From NCBI GenBank assembly GCA_949361645.1, contig OX442426.1, forward strand, positions 434,001 to 498,000: a stretch of DNA of 64,000 nucleotides, in the 5' to 3' direction. Under the pieces are notes generated by a model, which worked only from the letters and a program-made list of their open reading frames with translations, was not told the DNA's origin and searched no databases. A program made the position numbers and the translations under genes. Position 1 is the first letter of the stretch. The number at the start of each line of letters is the position of its first letter. Shown piece after piece: positions 53,101 to 63,478 of this stretch. The stretch is from Spongilla lacustris. Lineage: Eukaryota; Porifera; Demospongiae; Spongillida; Spongillidae.

Positions 53101-56100
53101 TCAAACCCCTCTCTGCCATCACAGTACAGTCACCTCACATGTCTAACAACAGGACACACCCACCACAGGTAAACAACCGTGGTTATGGGTGGTGGGCGTG
53201 TACCTCGTCCCCAGTCCACACTACAACAAGAAAGTTTGGCAATAAGTATGTTTGAATGAAGAGTGGTGTGGGAGGAGTGCAGAGAGTGGTGGGTGGGTCA
53301 GCCACAAGGGGAGGAGGAGGAGGGGTGGGATGTGGAGGGTAGAGTAATGACAAGGGGAACAGAAGGGGTGGATAGTTTTTAAGAGAACAATATTTGGACT
53401 AGTTACATGTAAGTGTAGCTTGCATATTCCACGAGGATAACATACATGTATTCTGTGCCACGCCCACTCATTATGTATTCATAGTTTTACCCCCTGCTGC
53501 CCCTGGAGTGAGGGGGGAGGGGGAGGGGCTGTGGGAGTGTTTCCTGATTTCAGATCCTTGCATGTCAAGATCACAACAGTGCCTATTTGCCCCCACCAAG
53601 AAGAGGAGCTAGGGATGGGGAGGAGAGGAGGGGAAGGATGCCACCTAGTAATCACGTCATCAGCCAATATCTCCCCAGAGGCCAGACACATGTACAGTCC
53701 AAAGGTCACACGTTTCTATTGTGAAGGTTATCACATGAAGCAGCTAAAGTACATGTACATCAGATGAGGCTGAGGTCCTGCCCTAGATCACTTATTGAAG
53801 ATACTCCCATGGCTGTGGCATGCCCCTCCCTCCTCTACTTAGGAACACATACACCACCACTTCCAACTCATGGTACATGTATGTCACGTATAGAAGTACA
53901 CACCCCAGATGAATCCACCATTCTAAGTTCCACTTGCTACAGTCCCTCTATCTGCTATTCTCCTACACCTCCATCATCCCCATCACAGGTAGAGGATACC
54001 TGCATCTTTGAAGCCATACTAATTCACACCATGGCTCACTGCCATGCTGCTACAGTCACAATATTCCACTCACAGATCACTCACAGATTGAGCTACCCCT
54101 CAAACCCCTCTCTGCCATCACAGTACAGTCACCTCACATGTCTAACAACAGGACACACCCACCACAAGTAAACAACCGTGACTATGGATGGTGGGCGTGT
54201 ACCTTGTCCCCAGTCCACACTACAACAAGAAAGTTTGGCGATAAGTATGTTTGAATGAAGAGTGGTGTGGGAGGAGTGCAGAGAGTGGTGGGTGGGTCAG
54301 CCACAAGGGGAGGAGGAGGAGGAGGGGTGGGATGTGGAGGATAGGGTAATGACAAGGGGAACAGAAGGGGTGGAAAGGTGGGGGTGGGAGTGAAGGGGGA
54401 GGGGAGGGGGCTGTGGAGTGTTGTACAGCTGTACTGCATGCTGTTTCTAAGCACATCTGTTGCTATGAGATTTTAGTTAACACAATGCTCAAGTCTAAAG
54501 CGGATGAGGGGTTCTAGTTCTATTAGTTGGAAGGGGCAGCAAAGGAGTGAGAGTGGAAGGGAAGAGGTGAGGGATGAAGAGGGTGTTGGAGAAGGGGTAT
54601 GAGGGGAGGGGAAAGGGGCAGTAATGGTGTATCACTACATTATTGAGGGAGGAGCTACAGGTGGAGGTAGGAGATGAGGGGAGGTGAGGAGAGGGGGAAG
54701 AGGCGAGATAAGGGGAGGGGAGGGGAGGGGAGGGGAGGAGAGGGGAGGGGAGGGGAGGGGAGGAGAGGGGAGGGGAGGGGAGGGGAGGAATGACAATGAT
54801 AGGGAGAAATGGGGAGGAGTGGCTATTTGACCTGAACTGTGAAGGGTTGGATAGTCTTATAGCATGCAACCACGTGTTTGATATCACCACCGCTAACAGT
54901 TCCAATTAATGCCCCCAGACCTGGTTAGTGCTGCTGGGACAATCTGGCCCAAGTGTACCCACATTTGGCACTACCATCTCAAACTTCTTCCTAACTTTAT
55001 ACAGGGTGTTCCTATATCAAGGAAAATTGTTTATAAATTAACCACACAAAGTTAATTAACCACTAATTTCTGTAACTTCTTTCTAACCTTATACATATAA
55101 CACAACATGCACAACTGTAGCTTGTACAAGAGAGGAAGCACAGTACAAAAATATGTAAAAAGTCACCACTTTGAGAGGTCATATTGTCCCAATGATGCAA
55201 ACTTAAAGGGTGACCATTTGAATTTGGCATGCGTTTTGGCTCAACCCTACTCTATGGCAAGCCTTGGTGGAAAGAAACCTAAACCAGTGCACGAGAGAGA
55301 GAGTGGGAAAAGCTCTTATCAGGACAGATTCCTTGCACATCCATTAAAAGTGGGGATGAGACGATCCGTTTCCGTAGTGACAGGGGAAAGTGGTACTTCC
55401 ATCTGACCTACACAACCCAGCAGGACATTCGAAAAGCAAAAGAGTGACAGCAGAGGACCCGGATGAGAGTTACGTTCTAGGTACTAGGCAATGGTTATTG
55501 GCAAGCCCATTGTTCAAACAACAGGGATCTGCACAAGATCTACCATCAGCAGCCCCTCCCACCCCCTCCCCACCCCCAACTACACAACCAGATCATACTC
55601 CAACAACATCAGTGACATCAATACTATGCCGGGCTGTAAAAGTAAAACTCACCTACCGAGCCTCTGATATAATGTTGTGTTGTAATTTCAATTAAAAATA
55701 CAAAACAAAAAATCAATTTTTTTAACAAAGTCTCTTATTATCCCCTTTATGTCACTACAAAGCTATGCATGTAAATAATAATATTTAAAAAGATGCCATT
55801 ATTGGGTCATTTATACGTGGTTCCACTCTATTCTCCTACACCTCCATCATCCCCATCACAGGTACAGGATACCTGCATCTTTGAAGCCATACTAATTCAC
55901 ACCATGGCTGGACCTTACTGCCATGCTGCTACAGTCACAATATTCCACTCACAGATCACTCTCACAGTCCACATATATACCACAAGTACATACATTAGCA
56001 ACAGACATTGGACTGGCCAGGAACTACTCACCTCGCTCTGTGTGTTGGTCTGGGCACCCCTCTCTAGCAATATCCTCATACACTTCACCTTTCCCTCCCC

Positions 56101-59100
56101 TGATGCCCACATTAGTGCAGTCCATCCATCCTGTTGGAGAGAATGGCATATCAGTGTACCATGAAGGTCAGACATGACCTACCCCTCAAACCCCTCTCTG
56201 CCATCACAGTACAGTCACCTCACATATCTAACAACAGGACACACCCACCACAGGTAAACAACTGTGGCTATGGATGGTGGGCGTGTACCTCGTCCCCAGT
56301 CCATACTATAACAAGTGGGTGGGTCAGCCACAAGGGGAGGAGGAGGAGGAGGGGTGAGATGTGGAGGGTAGGGTAATGACAAGGGGAACAGAAGGGGTGG
56401 AAAGGTGGGGGGTTGGAGGGGAGGGGAAACTTTGCCATCTTAAGACGCTTATTGGAGACTATAGAGCTCTTTCATCGTGTGATTTAATAGCATTCATCAC
56501 CTAATTAGCCGCCATATTGGTGCCCGTTTACTATGGAGAAGTATGGGTTTAGGTGTGTCAGAGTGTCGTTTAGATGTATATTATTGTGCTCAAACACTAA
56601 AATAACATTTGCAAAACATATGATTTTTACTTGTGCCTCGGAGTGTATCAAAAAGGTACCAAAAACCGAGCATAAGCCCATATATTTCCATAACCAAGCT
56701 CCAAGGTGGAGGACTATTAGTAAAGCAATTAACGCAATTAAAGCCAACGCGTCATGTGACCATGACAGAGCTCTACACAGCCAAATAAGACCTTCACCTC
56801 CAGACACTAAAATGGAGACTATTAATAGCACTGTTTAAGAAATATTTATTTTCGTGGTTTTGTACCAGGAGTGCAGCTTATGAGAGAAGTATTAAAGCTT
56901 CAAATAATATACTTATCATTCCTCACTTCCTGCAACTAATGCCAAGTACTCTAAGAAGTATTTGCATAGTAATATGAAGCAGTCATGATCATGACCAAAC
57001 ATGGTCGTCAGGCCACGCCCAACTAGTGACAAGCATCACATGAAAACCATCACTAACAGTTTTAAGAGAACAATATTTGGACTAGTTAAGTGTAGCTTGT
57101 ATATTCCACGACAATGACATCGTCTGTGCCACGCCCACTCATTACGTATTCATAGTTTTACCCCCTCAACTATAAAACACCTTCTGCTGCCCCTGGAGTG
57201 AAGGGGGAGGGGAGGGGAGGGGAGGGGAGGGGAGGGGAGGGGAGGGGAGGGGAGGGGAGGGGAGGAGAGGGGAGGGGAGGGGAGGGGAGGGGAGGGGAGG
57301 GGAGGGGAGGGGAGGGGAGGGGAGGGGAGGGGAGGGGAGGGGAGGGGAGGGGAGGGGAGGGGAGGGGAGGGGAGGGGAGGGGAGGGGAGGGGAGGGGAGG
57401 GGAGGGGAGGGGGAGTGGAGGGGAGGGGGAGTGGAGGGGATGGGGAGTGGAGGGGAGGGGGAGTGGAGGGGAGGGGAGGGGAGGGGGAAGGGGAGTGGAG
57501 GGGAGGGGGCTGTGGAGTGTGTCCTGATATCAGATCCTTGCATGTCAAGATTACAACAGTGCGTATTTGTTCCCACCAAGAAGAGGAGCTGGGGATGGGG
57601 AGGAGGGAGGAGGGTAGGGGAAAAATGCTACACTCAATACACCACCTAGTGATCACTTCATCAGGCAATATCTCCCCAGAGGCCAGACACATGTAAAAGT
57701 ACAAAGGTCACATGTTTCTATTGTGAAGGTTATCACATGAAGCAGCTAAAGGTCAAACTTAACCAATCCATCACACATGTGTCTGAGTTATATATCCATG
57801 AACTAAACATACTAACATAGGTAAGAATATAAATTATTAACTCTTGACCTCAATGATTTCATGCGTTATGAGTTGACCACAATTCTAACCATTTATGTAA
57901 ACAATGACTATTATCTTTTACCTACCTTCCTAACTTTCAAATTCAGCTTAGGAACCGAAATATAAGTGCCAATATCAATTTGAAGCCTAGATTTTACTAC
58001 AAATTATAAATGGAGACTTTTTTTCTCATTTTTTCTTGAAGCAATACTACGTACCTAGTCTTGATATTGGCACTTATATTCCATGAACTAAACATACATG
58101 TACATGTACGTGTTTGCAAGACCGTAACGTAATGATGTACAAGATATAAAAACATTCTCTCTGAGAAAGTTGGTGGCATATAGGATTGGTGGATATTCCT
58201 ATATTTAGCACTTAGAGGGGGTGACACGAGGAAGGGGGTGCCCATGTTATCAGGACGTCTTGCTTGGCTAGGAAGCCCCCCCCCCCCCTCTCATGAGCAC
58301 CCCTTGTCATTACCCTACCCTCCACATCCCACCCATGGTGCCCCCTGGGGCATGCCATCACACACAACAGCAACTGGATTTATCTCCTAGTAATCACCCT
58401 CCCACCATCATGGTACATGTATGCCATTCTACTTCCACCTGCTACAGTCCCTCTATCTGCTATTCTCCTACACCTCCATCATCCCCATCACAGGTAGAGG
58501 ATACCTGCATCTTTGAAGCCATACTTATTCACACCATGGCTGGACCTTACTGCCATGCTGCTACAGTCACAATATTCCACTCACAGATCACTCTCACAGT
58601 CCACATATATACCACAAGTACATACATTAGCAACAGACATTGGACTGGCCTGGAACTACTCACATTGTCCTGCATATTGGTCTGGGCACCCCTCTCTAGC
58701 AATATCCTCATACACTCACCTCTCCCTCCATTGATGCATACATTAGTGCAGTCAGTCCACGCTGTTGGAGAGAATGGCATATCAGTGTACCATGAAGGTT
58801 AGACATGACCTAACCCTCAAACCCCTCTCTGCCATCACAGTACAGTCACCTCACATGTCTAACAACAGGACACACCCACCACAGGTAAACAACTGTGGCT
58901 ATGGTGGTGGGCGTGTACCTCGTCCCCAGTCCACATTAGACCAAGAAAGTTTGGCGATAAGTATGTTTGAATGAAGAGTGGTGTGGGAGGAGTGCAGAGA
59001 GTGGTGGGTGGGTCAGCCACAAGGGGAGGAGGAGGAGGAGGGGTGGGATGTGGAGGGTAGGGTAATGACAAGGGGAACAGAAGGGGTGGATAGTTGGGGG

Positions 59101-62100
59101 TGGGAGTGAAGGGGGAGGGGAGGGGGGCTGTTGAATGTTGTACAGTTGTACTGCATGCTGTTTCTAAGCACATCTGTTGCTATGGGATTTTAGTTAACAC
59201 AATGCTCAAGTCTAAAGTGGATGAGGGGTTCTAGTTCTATTAGTTGGAAGGGGCAGCAAAGGAGTGAGAGTGGAAGGAAGAGGTGAGGGATGAAGAGGGT
59301 GTTGGAGAAGGGGTATGAGGGGAGGGGAAAGGGGCAGTAATGGTGTATCACTACACTATTGAGGGGAGGAGCTACAGGTGGAGGTAGGAGATGAGGGGAG
59401 GGTGGAGAGAGAAGGGGGGAGGGGGGAGAGGGGAGGGAGGGGAGGGAGGGGAGGAGAGGGGAGGAGAGGGGAGGAATGATAGGGAGAAATGGGGAGGAGT
59501 GGCTATTTGACCTGAACTGTGAAGGGTTGGATAGTCTTATAGCATGCAATCATGTGTTTGATATCACCACTGCTAACAGTTCCAATTAATGCCCCCAGAC
59601 CTGGTTAGTGTTGCTGGGACAATCTGGCCCAAGCGTACCCACATTTTGGCACTACCATCTCAAACTTCTTAACTTTATACAGGGTGTTCCGCAATCAAGA
59701 AAAATTGTTTATAAATTAATCACAAGCAGTTAATTAACCACTAATTGCTAGCAGTGTATAAAGATTGCTGGGTACACTTGGGCCAGATTGTCCCTGCTGT
59801 GAGCCAGTGCAGGGGGAGGGGCACCAAACCACCTGAGGCCTTACAACACTGCAAGTAGACTATGGTTATACACCATGCATAACTTTGGTATAAGCGCACA
59901 TAATCAAATTATGTGCGCTTATACCAAAGTTATACATGGTTTCTAAGTGCGTATAACCATAGTCTACTTGCAGTGCAAATATAGGATCCCACCCCTCACC
60001 ACATACACTTTCTTATCTGGCTTCAGCCTGATAATCATCATACCACATGTAATGCCCTCTGACTAGGTGTTACATCAGCAGGTAAAAGCATGACCAGTTG
60101 CAGGGGGGTTCAGACTTATCTAATAGAAGGGGGACCCCCTCTCCCCTGGGAGGTATATCCCTCCTCCCCACCTCACTATTAGGGAAGCAGCCATGCAATA
60201 TGTGCCTGATCACCCTAGAGCAGTTGCAGATGTCACCAGCAGTTAGAGGGCCTTGTGCTCCTGGCACGTGGATTCCATGCTGCCTGACCACCAACGTTTT
60301 ATGGAAGAAGGTAGAGGGATCTTAAGAAGGCCAAGTTGTTCAACACATGGAGTATCCATTTTTAACATACCACTATCACAGGTATGCGGTTGACAGTCTA
60401 CTTGCACGTATTGTGCATATACATTAAATTAGCATATACTACATGTACATTTAGGTCTGCATACTCTCACAGTCCACATATATACCACAAGTACATACAT
60501 TAGCAACAGACATTGGACTGGTCTGGAACTACTCACCAAGTCCTGTGTGTTGGCCTGGGCACCCTGCTCTAGCAATATCCTCATACACTCCACCTCTCCC
60601 TCCCTTGATTTCATGCTTTATAAGTTGATAACCACTTATGTAAACAATGACTATTATCTTATTCTACATGTATGTACATGTAAGAGCCTTTGTGACCTTA
60701 CTTTTTACATGTACAGCTGGCATCTATAGCTACCTTCCTAACTTTCAAATTCAGCTTAGGAACCGAAATATAAGTGCCAATATCAATTTGAAGCCTAGAT
60801 TTTACTACCAATTATAAACGGACACTTTTTTTCTCATTTTTTCTTGAAGCAATATTACGTACCTAGTCTTGATATTGGCACTTATATTTCGGTTCCTAAG
60901 CTGAATTTGAAAGTTAGGAAGGTAGGTAAAAGATAATAGTCATTGTTTACATAAATGGTTAGAATTGTGGTCAACTCATAACGCATGAAATCATTGAGGT
61001 CAAGAGTTAATAATTTATATTCTTACGTATGTTAGTATGTTTAGTTCAAGGATATATTTTGTTTCTGAAACTCAGACACATGTGAGATGGGTTGGTTAAG
61101 TTTGACCCTAAAGTACATGTACATCCAGATCACAACAGTGCCCATTTCCCAGAAGAGGAGCTAGGGATGGGGAGGAGGGAAGAGGGGAGGGGAAGAGGCA
61201 CACCACAGGTGTGGTAATCACTTCATCAGGCAATATCTCCCCAGAGGCCAGACACATGTACAGTACAAAGGTCACATGTTTCTATTGTGAAGGTTATCAC
61301 ATGAAGCAGCTAAAGTACATGTACATGTACATCAGATGAGGCTGAGGTCCTGCCCTAGATCACTTATTGAAGATACTCCCATGGCAGGGGCATGCCCCCT
61401 CCCCCCTCTACTTAGGAACACATACACCACCACTTGTAACATAGCTAGAACCAGTTATTAAGAAATTCTACAAATAGGTGAATTCATTAGTTACATGAAA
61501 TTTAAAATTAAATTGTCTCTCCCACTCATGGTACATGTATGTCAGGTATAGAAGTACACACCCCAGATCAATCCACCATTCTACTTCCACCTGCTACAGT
61601 CCCTCTATCTGCTATTCTCCTACACCTCCATCATCCCCATCACAGGTAGTGGATACCTGCATCTTTGAAGCCATACTAATTCACACCCTTACTGCCATGC
61701 TGCTACAGTCACAATATTCCACTCACAGATCACTCTCACAGTCCACATATATACCACAAGTACATACATTAGCAACAGACACTGGACTGGCCTGGAACTA
61801 CTCACCTTGTCCTGTGTGTTGGCCTGGGCACCCCTCTCTAGCAATATCCTCATACACTCCACCTTTCCCTCCATTGATGCATACATTAGTGCAGTCAGTC
61901 CACGCTGTTGGAGAGAATGGCATATCAGTGTACCATGAAGGTCAGACATGACCTACCCCTCAAACCCCTCTCTACAGTCACCTCACATGTCTAACAACAG
62001 GACACACCCACCACAGGTAAACAACCGTGGCTATGGATGGTGGGCGTGTACCTCGTCCCCAGTCCACACTACAACAAGAAAGTTTGGCGAAAAGTTTGTT

Positions 62101-63478
62101 TGAATGAAGAGTGGTGTGGGAGGAGTGCAGAGAGTGGTGGGTGGGTCAGCCACAAGGGGAGGAGGAGGAGGAGGGGTGGGATGTGGAGGGTAGGGTAATG
62201 ACAAGGGGAACAGAAGGGGTGGAAAGGTGGGGAATGGAAGTGAAGGGGGAGGGGAGGGGGGCTGTGGAGTGTTACTAAATTGATACTATAAATTGTTCAC
62301 TAGATCACATGGATGCAACAACTGTAGCTTGTACAAGAGAGGAAGCACAGTACAAAAATATGCAGAAAGTCTTCACTTTGAAAGGTCATATCGTCCCAAT
62401 GATGCAAAATTAAAGGGCGACCATTTGCCTGTTGGGGGCTGCTAGCAGTGTATAAAGATTGAGATGGTAGTGCCAAAACGTGGGCCTTGTGCTCCTGGCA
62501 CGTTGGATTCCATGCTGCCTGACCACCAACGTTTTATGGAAGAAGGTAGAGGGATCTTAAGAAGGCCAAGTTGTTCAACACATGGAGTATCCATTTTTTT
62601 AACATACCACTATCACGGGTATGCGGTTGACAGTCTACTTGCACGTATTGTGCATATACATTCAATTAGCATATACTACATGTACATTTAGGTCTGCATA
62701 CCAGGCTTACATGTGACGCAGGGAATTGATGCATACTATATACATGTACGTGTTTGCAAGACCGTAACATAATGATGTACAAGATATATTATTATATATA
62801 TACAAGATATAAAAACATTCTCTCTGAGAAAGTTGGTGGCATATAGGATTTGAAGGCAATGGTGGTGTAAAAAGGAAGGAAACAAGGGATTGAAGATACA
62901 ATATCATTATTCCTATATTTAGCACTTAGAGGGGGTGCCATGGGGAAGGGGGTGCCCATGTTTTCAGGACGTCTTGCTTGGCTAGGAAGCCCCCCTCCAC
63001 CCCCCCTCATGGGCACCCCTTGTCATTACCCTACCCTCCACATCCCACCCATGGTGCCCCCTGGGGCATGCCATCACACACAACAGCAGCTGGATTTATC
63101 TCCTAGTAATCACCCTCCCACCATCATGGTACATGTATGCCATTCTACTTCCACCTGCTACAGTCCCTCTATCTGCTATTCTCCTACACCTCCATCATCC
63201 CCATCACAGGTAGAGGATACCTGCATCTTTGAAGCCATACTAATTCACACCATGGCTGGACCTTACTGCCATGCTGCTACAGTCACAATATTACACTCAC
63301 AGATCACTCTCACAGTCCACATATATACCACAAGTACATACATTAGCAACAGACATTGGACTGGCCTGGAACTACTCACCTTGTTCTGTGTGTCAGCTTG
63401 GGCACCCCTCTCTAGCAATATCCTCATACACTCCACCTTTCCCTTCCTTGATGCTAACATTAGTGCAGTCCATCCATA
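37766..63478 (-). CDS. ROCO gene: ankyrin-Roc-COR-Death protein (gene span)
   Basis: ROCO proteins couple a Roc GTPase (Ras-like) to a COR dimerisation domain. Exons in order on the minus strand: ankyrin exons of 99 bp (63478 to 52947), ankyrin plus P-loop (52106-51852), Roc-COR (43869-42267) and Death (38109-37766). Junction phases agree: the 99-bp exons and P-loop/Roc join in phase 0, Roc-COR/Death in phase 1. G1 [11 protein letters not shown]3 DLAGHQ and G4 GTHAD are all present. The start codon is probably beyond the right edge. Some ankyrin exons are damaged, so the functional set is uncertain; there is no kinase domain, unlike LRRK-type ROCO proteins. Confidence 0.7.
38126..39171. repeat. 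46-bp minisatellite, longest version
   Basis: About 23 units, with cattcagtgc variants clustered at the left and gtac variants at the right. It lies in the Roc-COR/Death intron. It ends in a short inverted copy at about 39173-39220 (caatgaatggtgcccttgta). Confidence 0.97.
39240..39940. other. Intron stretch, duplicate of 30.7-31.37 kb
   Basis: Collinear with few substitutions; no coding content. Confidence 0.5.
39940..40520 (+). mobile_element. Retroelement tail relic B2
   Basis: The ORF at 39970-40497 matches relic B1 ([51 protein letters not shown]) with a single CALRGWS unit. AATAAA at 40509. Confidence 0.7.
40817..40832. repeat. Perfect 16-bp palindrome, copy B
   Basis: GTAAGGTATACCTTAC at the left border of the inverted segment; a single copy here against two in copy A. 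Confidence 0.95.
40829..41419 (-). other. Invertible-looking segment, orientation B
   Basis: Reverse complement of 32449-33030 with about 97% identity by eye. The unrecognised ORF ([11 protein letters not shown]...) now reads on the minus strand and extends to 105 codons. Confidence 0.8.
42170..42215. repeat. GTAAGGTATACCTTAC palindrome, third site
   Basis: One full palindrome at 42196-42211 preceded by a partial one (aaggtataccttacg at 42175). It lies outside the duplicated block, 50 bp from the Roc-COR exon donor. Confidence 0.9.
42267..43869 (-). CDS. ROCO exon: Roc GTPase body and COR domain
   Basis: 1603 bp, acceptor gtacacag, donor GTAAGT, phase 0 to 1. Of 534 codons, TAGI (residues 21-24) is switch I-like, DLAGHQEYY (40-48) is G3 and VVGTHADG (about 104-111) is G4. 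The COR part follows with [32 protein letters not shown] and [20 protein letters not shown], ending [14 protein letters not shown]. It is free of stops and is the best-preserved large coding exon in the window. The 12.70-12.85 kb exon tail is a diverged relative of its last 48 codons. Confidence 0.9.
43870..44260. other. Intron stretch of ROCO gene
   Basis: No repeats or coding sequence recognised before the MITE at 44261. Confidence 0.5.
44261..44520. mobile_element. MITE with CAGGGGCGG ends and 5-bp target duplication
   Basis: 260 bp. Left end CAGGGGCGGCGGAA, right end reading CAGCGGCGGCGGAA on the minus strand. CTTTG is duplicated at 44256-44260 and 44521-44525. Ends and duplication size resemble hAT-type (hAT5-like) non-autonomous elements; the family name is inference. 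Confidence 0.8.
44957..45016 (+). ncRNA. tRNA-like pol III promoter relic (SINE head or tRNA pseudogene)
   Basis: GGTTCGAATCC at 45004-45014 is a perfect B box, TAGTGCAGATGG at 44987-44998 fits the A-box consensus, and a T-rich run follows from 45030. A tandem 30-bp duplication (aggcacaggcctatagtgcaga) precedes. Box spacing is too short and the T stem has a mismatch, so it is not a working tRNA. Confidence 0.35.
45290..45760. repeat. Degenerate (ggggtccacccctagcca) repeats and 21-bp tandem
   Basis: Irregular units on aggggtccaccc at 45290-45590, then six copies of a 21-bp unit aatagagctccacccctagcc at 45595-45723. Confidence 0.85.
45761..46273. other. Intron stretch with G run
   Basis: A G run at 45880-45903 and no coding content. 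Leads into the large minisatellite. Confidence 0.5.
46274..49442. repeat. Large G-rich 16-bp minisatellite, 3.2 kb
   Basis: Roughly 200 units of gtgccatggggaggga and one-base variants. Each unit carries GCCATGG (a consensus start context and an NcoI-type site) and runs of 3 to 5 G. Because 16 is not a multiple of three and no unit has a stop on either strand, ORFs of up to 860 codons occur in many frames; I do not regard any as a gene. Higher-order blocks repeat (for example 46700-47110). It lies in the 8-kb intron between the P-loop and Roc exons. Confidence 0.97.
49738..51075. repeat. 74-bp tandem repeat, interrupted by a MITE
   Basis: About nine units containing ctacaatggctacatctgct, agcctagggtatggtggtct and gtgccctacctaaggcttgc. 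The element at 49896-50561 splits the array. Confidence 0.92.
49896..50561. mobile_element. MITE, 666 bp, same family as 44261-44520
   Basis: Left end CAGGGGCGGACACAGGAAAT, right end reading CAGTGGCGGATACAGGGGGG on the minus strand. GTCTG is duplicated at 49891-49895 and 50562-50566. It contains a 20+ G run at 50091 and no transposase ORF. Confidence 0.85.
51076..51851. other. Intron stretch before P-loop exon
   Basis: A short motif tgagtgttccaaaaatgcaatatgct occurs twice (51409 and 51560). Otherwise nothing recognised. Confidence 0.5.
51852..52106 (-). CDS. ROCO exon: last ankyrin repeat and Roc P-loop
   Basis: 255 bp, phase 0 at both ends, acceptor ctgtag, donor GTGAGG. The product [20 protein letters not shown] and [20 protein letters not shown] (ankyrin) leads to [20 protein letters not shown], the Walker A/G1 motif of the Roc domain. 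The remaining Roc motifs are in the next exon, 8 kb away. Confidence 0.9.
52947..53045 (-). CDS. ROCO ankyrin exon (99 bp)
   Basis: Product [20 protein letters not shown] continuing [13 protein letters not shown]; one full ankyrin repeat in one exon, phase 0, acceptor ccaacag, donor GTGAGT. Confidence 0.88.
53460..54900. other. Ankyrin repeat unit that has lost its exon
   Basis: Flanking intron sequence matches neighbouring units on both sides (gatacctgcatctttgaag at 53995, caaacccctctctgccatc at 54101), but the exon and adjacent introns are missing: cagatcactc runs straight into acagattgagctacccctca at about 54085. The rest holds G/A tracts. Confidence 0.75.
54905..55790. other. Repeat-derived stretch with unrecognised ORF
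   Basis: A motif acagggtgttcc with AT-rich follow-on at 55001 recurs at 59680, and caactgtagcttgtacaagagagg at 55110 recurs at 62319. An ORF of 99 codons at 55107-55406 (plus) has no recognisable domain; a Pro-rich stretch follows to 55640. Confidence 0.4.
56032..56130 (-). CDS. ROCO ankyrin exon (99 bp)
   Basis: Product [20 protein letters not shown] continuing [13 protein letters not shown]; intact frame and splice sites. Confidence 0.88.
56420..57060. other. Intron stretch unique to this unit
   Basis: A region from about 56430 to 57050 not repeated in the other ankyrin units. Opposite-strand ORFs of about 100 codons overlap here without a recognised domain. Confidence 0.4.
57195..57515. 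repeat. (AGGGG)n pentamer array
   Basis: More than 40 near-perfect aggggnits in one block with aggggagtgg variants at the end; shorter versions at 54707-54790 and 59430-59470. Strong G-quadruplex potential. Confidence 0.95.
57751..58080. mobile_element. Long-TIR fold-back element, right arm cut
   Basis: The left arm (57751-57978, starting ggtcaaacttaaccaatcca) is complete; the loop follows; the right arm stops after ttgatattggcacttatatt. The full right arm is seen in the sister copy at 60873-61107. Arms of about 230 bp. Confidence 0.75.
58139..58214. mobile_element. Partial arm of fold-back MITE (14317 family)
   Basis: Contains acattctctctgagaaagtt and tcctatatttagcac with an internal deletion. 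Confidence 0.65.
58664..58761 (-). pseudogene. ROCO ankyrin exon with 1-nt deletion (98 bp)
   Basis: Plus-strand cactcacc here against cactccacc in the sister exons removes one base between MEGE and [12 protein letters not shown]. Inclusion would shift the ROCO frame; splice sites look intact. Confidence 0.85.
59395..59475. repeat. Purine-rich tract
   Basis: gaggagaggggagg-type sequence in intron, shared with 54660-54790. Confidence 0.8.
59847..59975. mobile_element. Near-perfect palindromic MITE, 129 bp
   Basis: CACTGCAAGTAGACTATGG at the left and its complement at the right, with a second inner inverted pair (ataactttggtataagcgca / tgcgcttataccaaagttat) meeting around a 3-bp centre. A CAA on both sides may be the target duplication. 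Confidence 0.8.
60024..60420. repeat. Dispersed repeat shared with window start and 62.48 kb
   Basis: 60024-60160 equals 14-150; 60247-60420 (ccttgtgctcctggcacg...) recurs at 62482-62660. No gene is recognised. Confidence 0.65.
60536..60610 (-). pseudogene. ROCO ankyrin exon, 5-prime part missing
   Basis: Keeps [20 protein letters not shown] and the donor; upstream of EGEVE the sequence switches at ttgat to the cut left arm of a fold-back element, removing the first third of the exon and the acceptor. Confidence 0.85.
60608..61107. mobile_element. Long-TIR fold-back element, left arm cut
   Basis: Right arm 60873-61107 is complete (ending ggttggttaagtttgaccc); the left arm starts in mid-arm and carries an insertion at about 60662-60735. 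Sister of 57751-58080. Confidence 0.75.
61806..61904 (-). CDS. ROCO ankyrin exon (99 bp)
   Basis: Product [20 protein letters not shown] continuing [13 protein letters not shown]; intact. Shares [10 protein letters not shown] with the damaged exon at 58664-58761. Confidence 0.87.
62265..62800. other. Repeat-derived stretch
   Basis: Pieces shared with 55110-55235 and 60247-60460. No gene recognised. Confidence 0.5.
62799..62930. mobile_element. Left arm of fold-back MITE (14317 family)
   Basis: acattctctctgagaaagtt, gcaatggtggtgta and cctatatttagcac in the same order as the 14.3-kb element; no right arm follows. Confidence 0.7.
63380..63478 (-). CDS. ROCO ankyrin exon (99 bp)
   Basis: Product [20 protein letters not shown] continuing [13 protein letters not shown]; intact frame, acceptor ccaacag, donor GTGAGT. 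The most upstream ankyrin exon inside the window. Confidence 0.87.

Noticed and set aside
52148..57704. Recurring minus peptide [16 protein letters not shown] near 52.4, 53.7 and 57.7 kb
   Set aside because: It is conserved only because the intron unit is duplicated; no splice sites or family match, and the flanks are low-complexity.
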